A stretch of DNA of 64,000 nucleotides. Source: SHZI01 sp964407855 (GTDB lineage: Bacteria; Pseudomonadota; Gammaproteobacteria; Steroidobacterales; GCA-2729495). The DNA is taken from contig CAYOXI010000003.1 of NCBI GenBank assembly GCA_964407855.1, forward strand, positions 1 through 64,000. The letters are read 5' to 3'. The position numbers and the translations under genes are program-made. The notes beneath the pieces were generated by a model. It was not told where the DNA came from, ran no database searches, and saw only the letters and a list, made by a program, of their open reading frames with translations. Positions 63,553 through 64,000 of the stretch are shown piece after piece; position 1 is the first letter of the stretch, and each line of letters starts with the position of its first letter.

Positions 63553-64000
63553 ACCCGCATGCCGATCCAGCCTATGCAGATCAGCGTGAAGGCAATCACC
63601 ACGGGCTCGGCATTCTGTCGTACCGACGTCATCAGCGACCAGCCACCACCGCTGCGGCCCGTCGGAATGAGACGGCGCGGGATCACCGCCGGCACCGTCT
63701 GGCTCCAGCGCTCCCACGGCTCGCCAAATATCCGGTGGATTTTCCGATCCTCGTATTCGATGGCGGTCGGATAGTAGAACCACCAGAAAGCAGCGGCGAG
63801 CAACGGCGCCCACCAGAGACCCGAGGCCACCGTGAAGCCGACCAGGACGAGGAGATTGCCGGTATACAGCGGATGGCGGACCAGTGAATACGGACCATCC
63901 GTCGCCAGCTGCCGGTTCTTGACGATGAAGCCCGACGCGTAGATCCGCACGAGGCAGCCCAGCACCACCAGGACGGCTCCCACCATGAATAGCGCGGGAA
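63549..64000 (-). CDS. Isoprenylcysteine carboxyl methyltransferase family membrane protein (5' end outside window)
   Basis: An ICMT/phospholipid-methyltransferase-fold membrane protein, visible for about 150 residues. The signature RHPLYTGNLLVLVGF (SAM-binding RHPxY) and EYEDRKIHRIFGEPWERW are present, with hydrophobic helices on both sides. The first ATG in view is at 63986, but the frame is open to the window edge and the N-terminal helices look incomplete, so the gene probably begins outside. It overlaps the kinase gene start by 4 nt. Bacterial members methylate diverse small hydrophobic substrates. Confidence 0.85.
   Translation of the reverse strand, partial: PALFMVGAVLVVLGCLVRIYASGFIVKNRQLATDGPYSLVRHPLYTGNLLVLVGFTVASGLWWAPLLAAAFWWFYYPTAIEYEDRKIHRIFGEPWERWSQTVPAVIPRRLIPTGRSGGGWSLMTSVRQNAEPVVIAFTLICIGWIGMRV

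Overview
The window is a dense, high-GC stretch of chromosome from a gammaproteobacterium. The evidence is gene order: ibaG-murA next to kdsD-kdsC-lptCAB-rpoN-hpf-rapZ; petABC-sspAB; rpsU-yqeY-dnaG-rpoD divergent from tsaD; and tolC beside waaA. I cannot place it more precisely; a Chromatiales-, Steroidobacterales- or Woeseiales-like lineage would fit. Almost every base is coding. I see no rRNA, tRNA, CRISPR array, insertion sequence, prophage or integron, and no clear pseudogene. Both edge genes are incomplete.

Layout. 1-2.2 kb: the end of an LpoA-type lipoprotein gene, then yraN. 1.75-5.6 kb (minus): the cytochrome bc1 operon petABC followed by sspA-sspB. 5.7-7.3 kb (minus): ibaG and murA. 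7.3-13.6 kb (plus): a long cell-envelope and regulation run, kdsD-kdsC-lptC-lptA-lptB-rpoN-hpf-rapZ, with no ptsN or hprK. 13.6-17 kb: a patatin-like phospholipase, an anchored peroxiredoxin and a Tlc-like transporter. 17-24.1 kb (minus): a carbon-metabolism cluster read tkt-gap-pgk-glycerate 2-kinase-pyk. 24.3-28.6 kb (plus): metK-ahcY, a cpdA-like phosphodiesterase and a TraB/GumN protein. 28.6-31.3 kb (minus): a membrane protein, mpl, a Lon N-domain protein and a 54-residue rubredoxin. 31.3-33.1 kb: rnd and adk. 33.2-36.7 kb (plus): a pyrophosphate-type phosphofructokinase followed by a proton-pumping pyrophosphatase, ending in a clear terminator. 36.8-42.8 kb: a PAS-PAS-GGDEF-EAL protein, a divergent PCMT paralogue, a TolC-like protein and waaA. 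42.8-45.9 kb (minus): a split B12-dependent ribonucleotide reductase with a promoter and NrdR-type box. 46.2-54.9 kb: a DegP-like protease, an NDUFA9-like dehydrogenase, a lipoprotein aminopeptidase, cca, a MidA-like methyltransferase, a pteridine reductase, folK, folB and tsaD. 55-59.7 kb (plus): the macromolecular-synthesis operon. 59.7-64 kb: a glutamate-synthase-like flavoprotein, an endonuclease/exonuclease/phosphatase-family protein, a small lipoprotein, a small kinase and an ICMT-family membrane protein.

How the genes fit together. Envelope biogenesis dominates: KDO synthesis, LPS transport, KDO transfer, peptidoglycan synthesis and recycling, an outer-membrane efflux channel and periplasmic proteolysis. 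Central carbon genes suggest reversible, pyrophosphate-linked glycolysis: a PPi-type PFK adjacent to an H+-PPase carrying the K+-independence lysine, plus a glycerate 2-kinase inside the triose-phosphate cluster. Respiration goes through bc1, and deoxynucleotides come from a class II enzyme.

I found no gene cluster that looks like a wholly new system. The most interesting signals are a set of six isolated genes whose -10-like hexamers sit 6-8 nt from the start codon, suggesting leaderless mRNAs; the NrdR-type control region of nrdJ; a terminator-like hairpin between the rpsU promoter and rpsU; the PPi-PFK/H+-PPase pair; and several poorly characterised proteins near the right edge.
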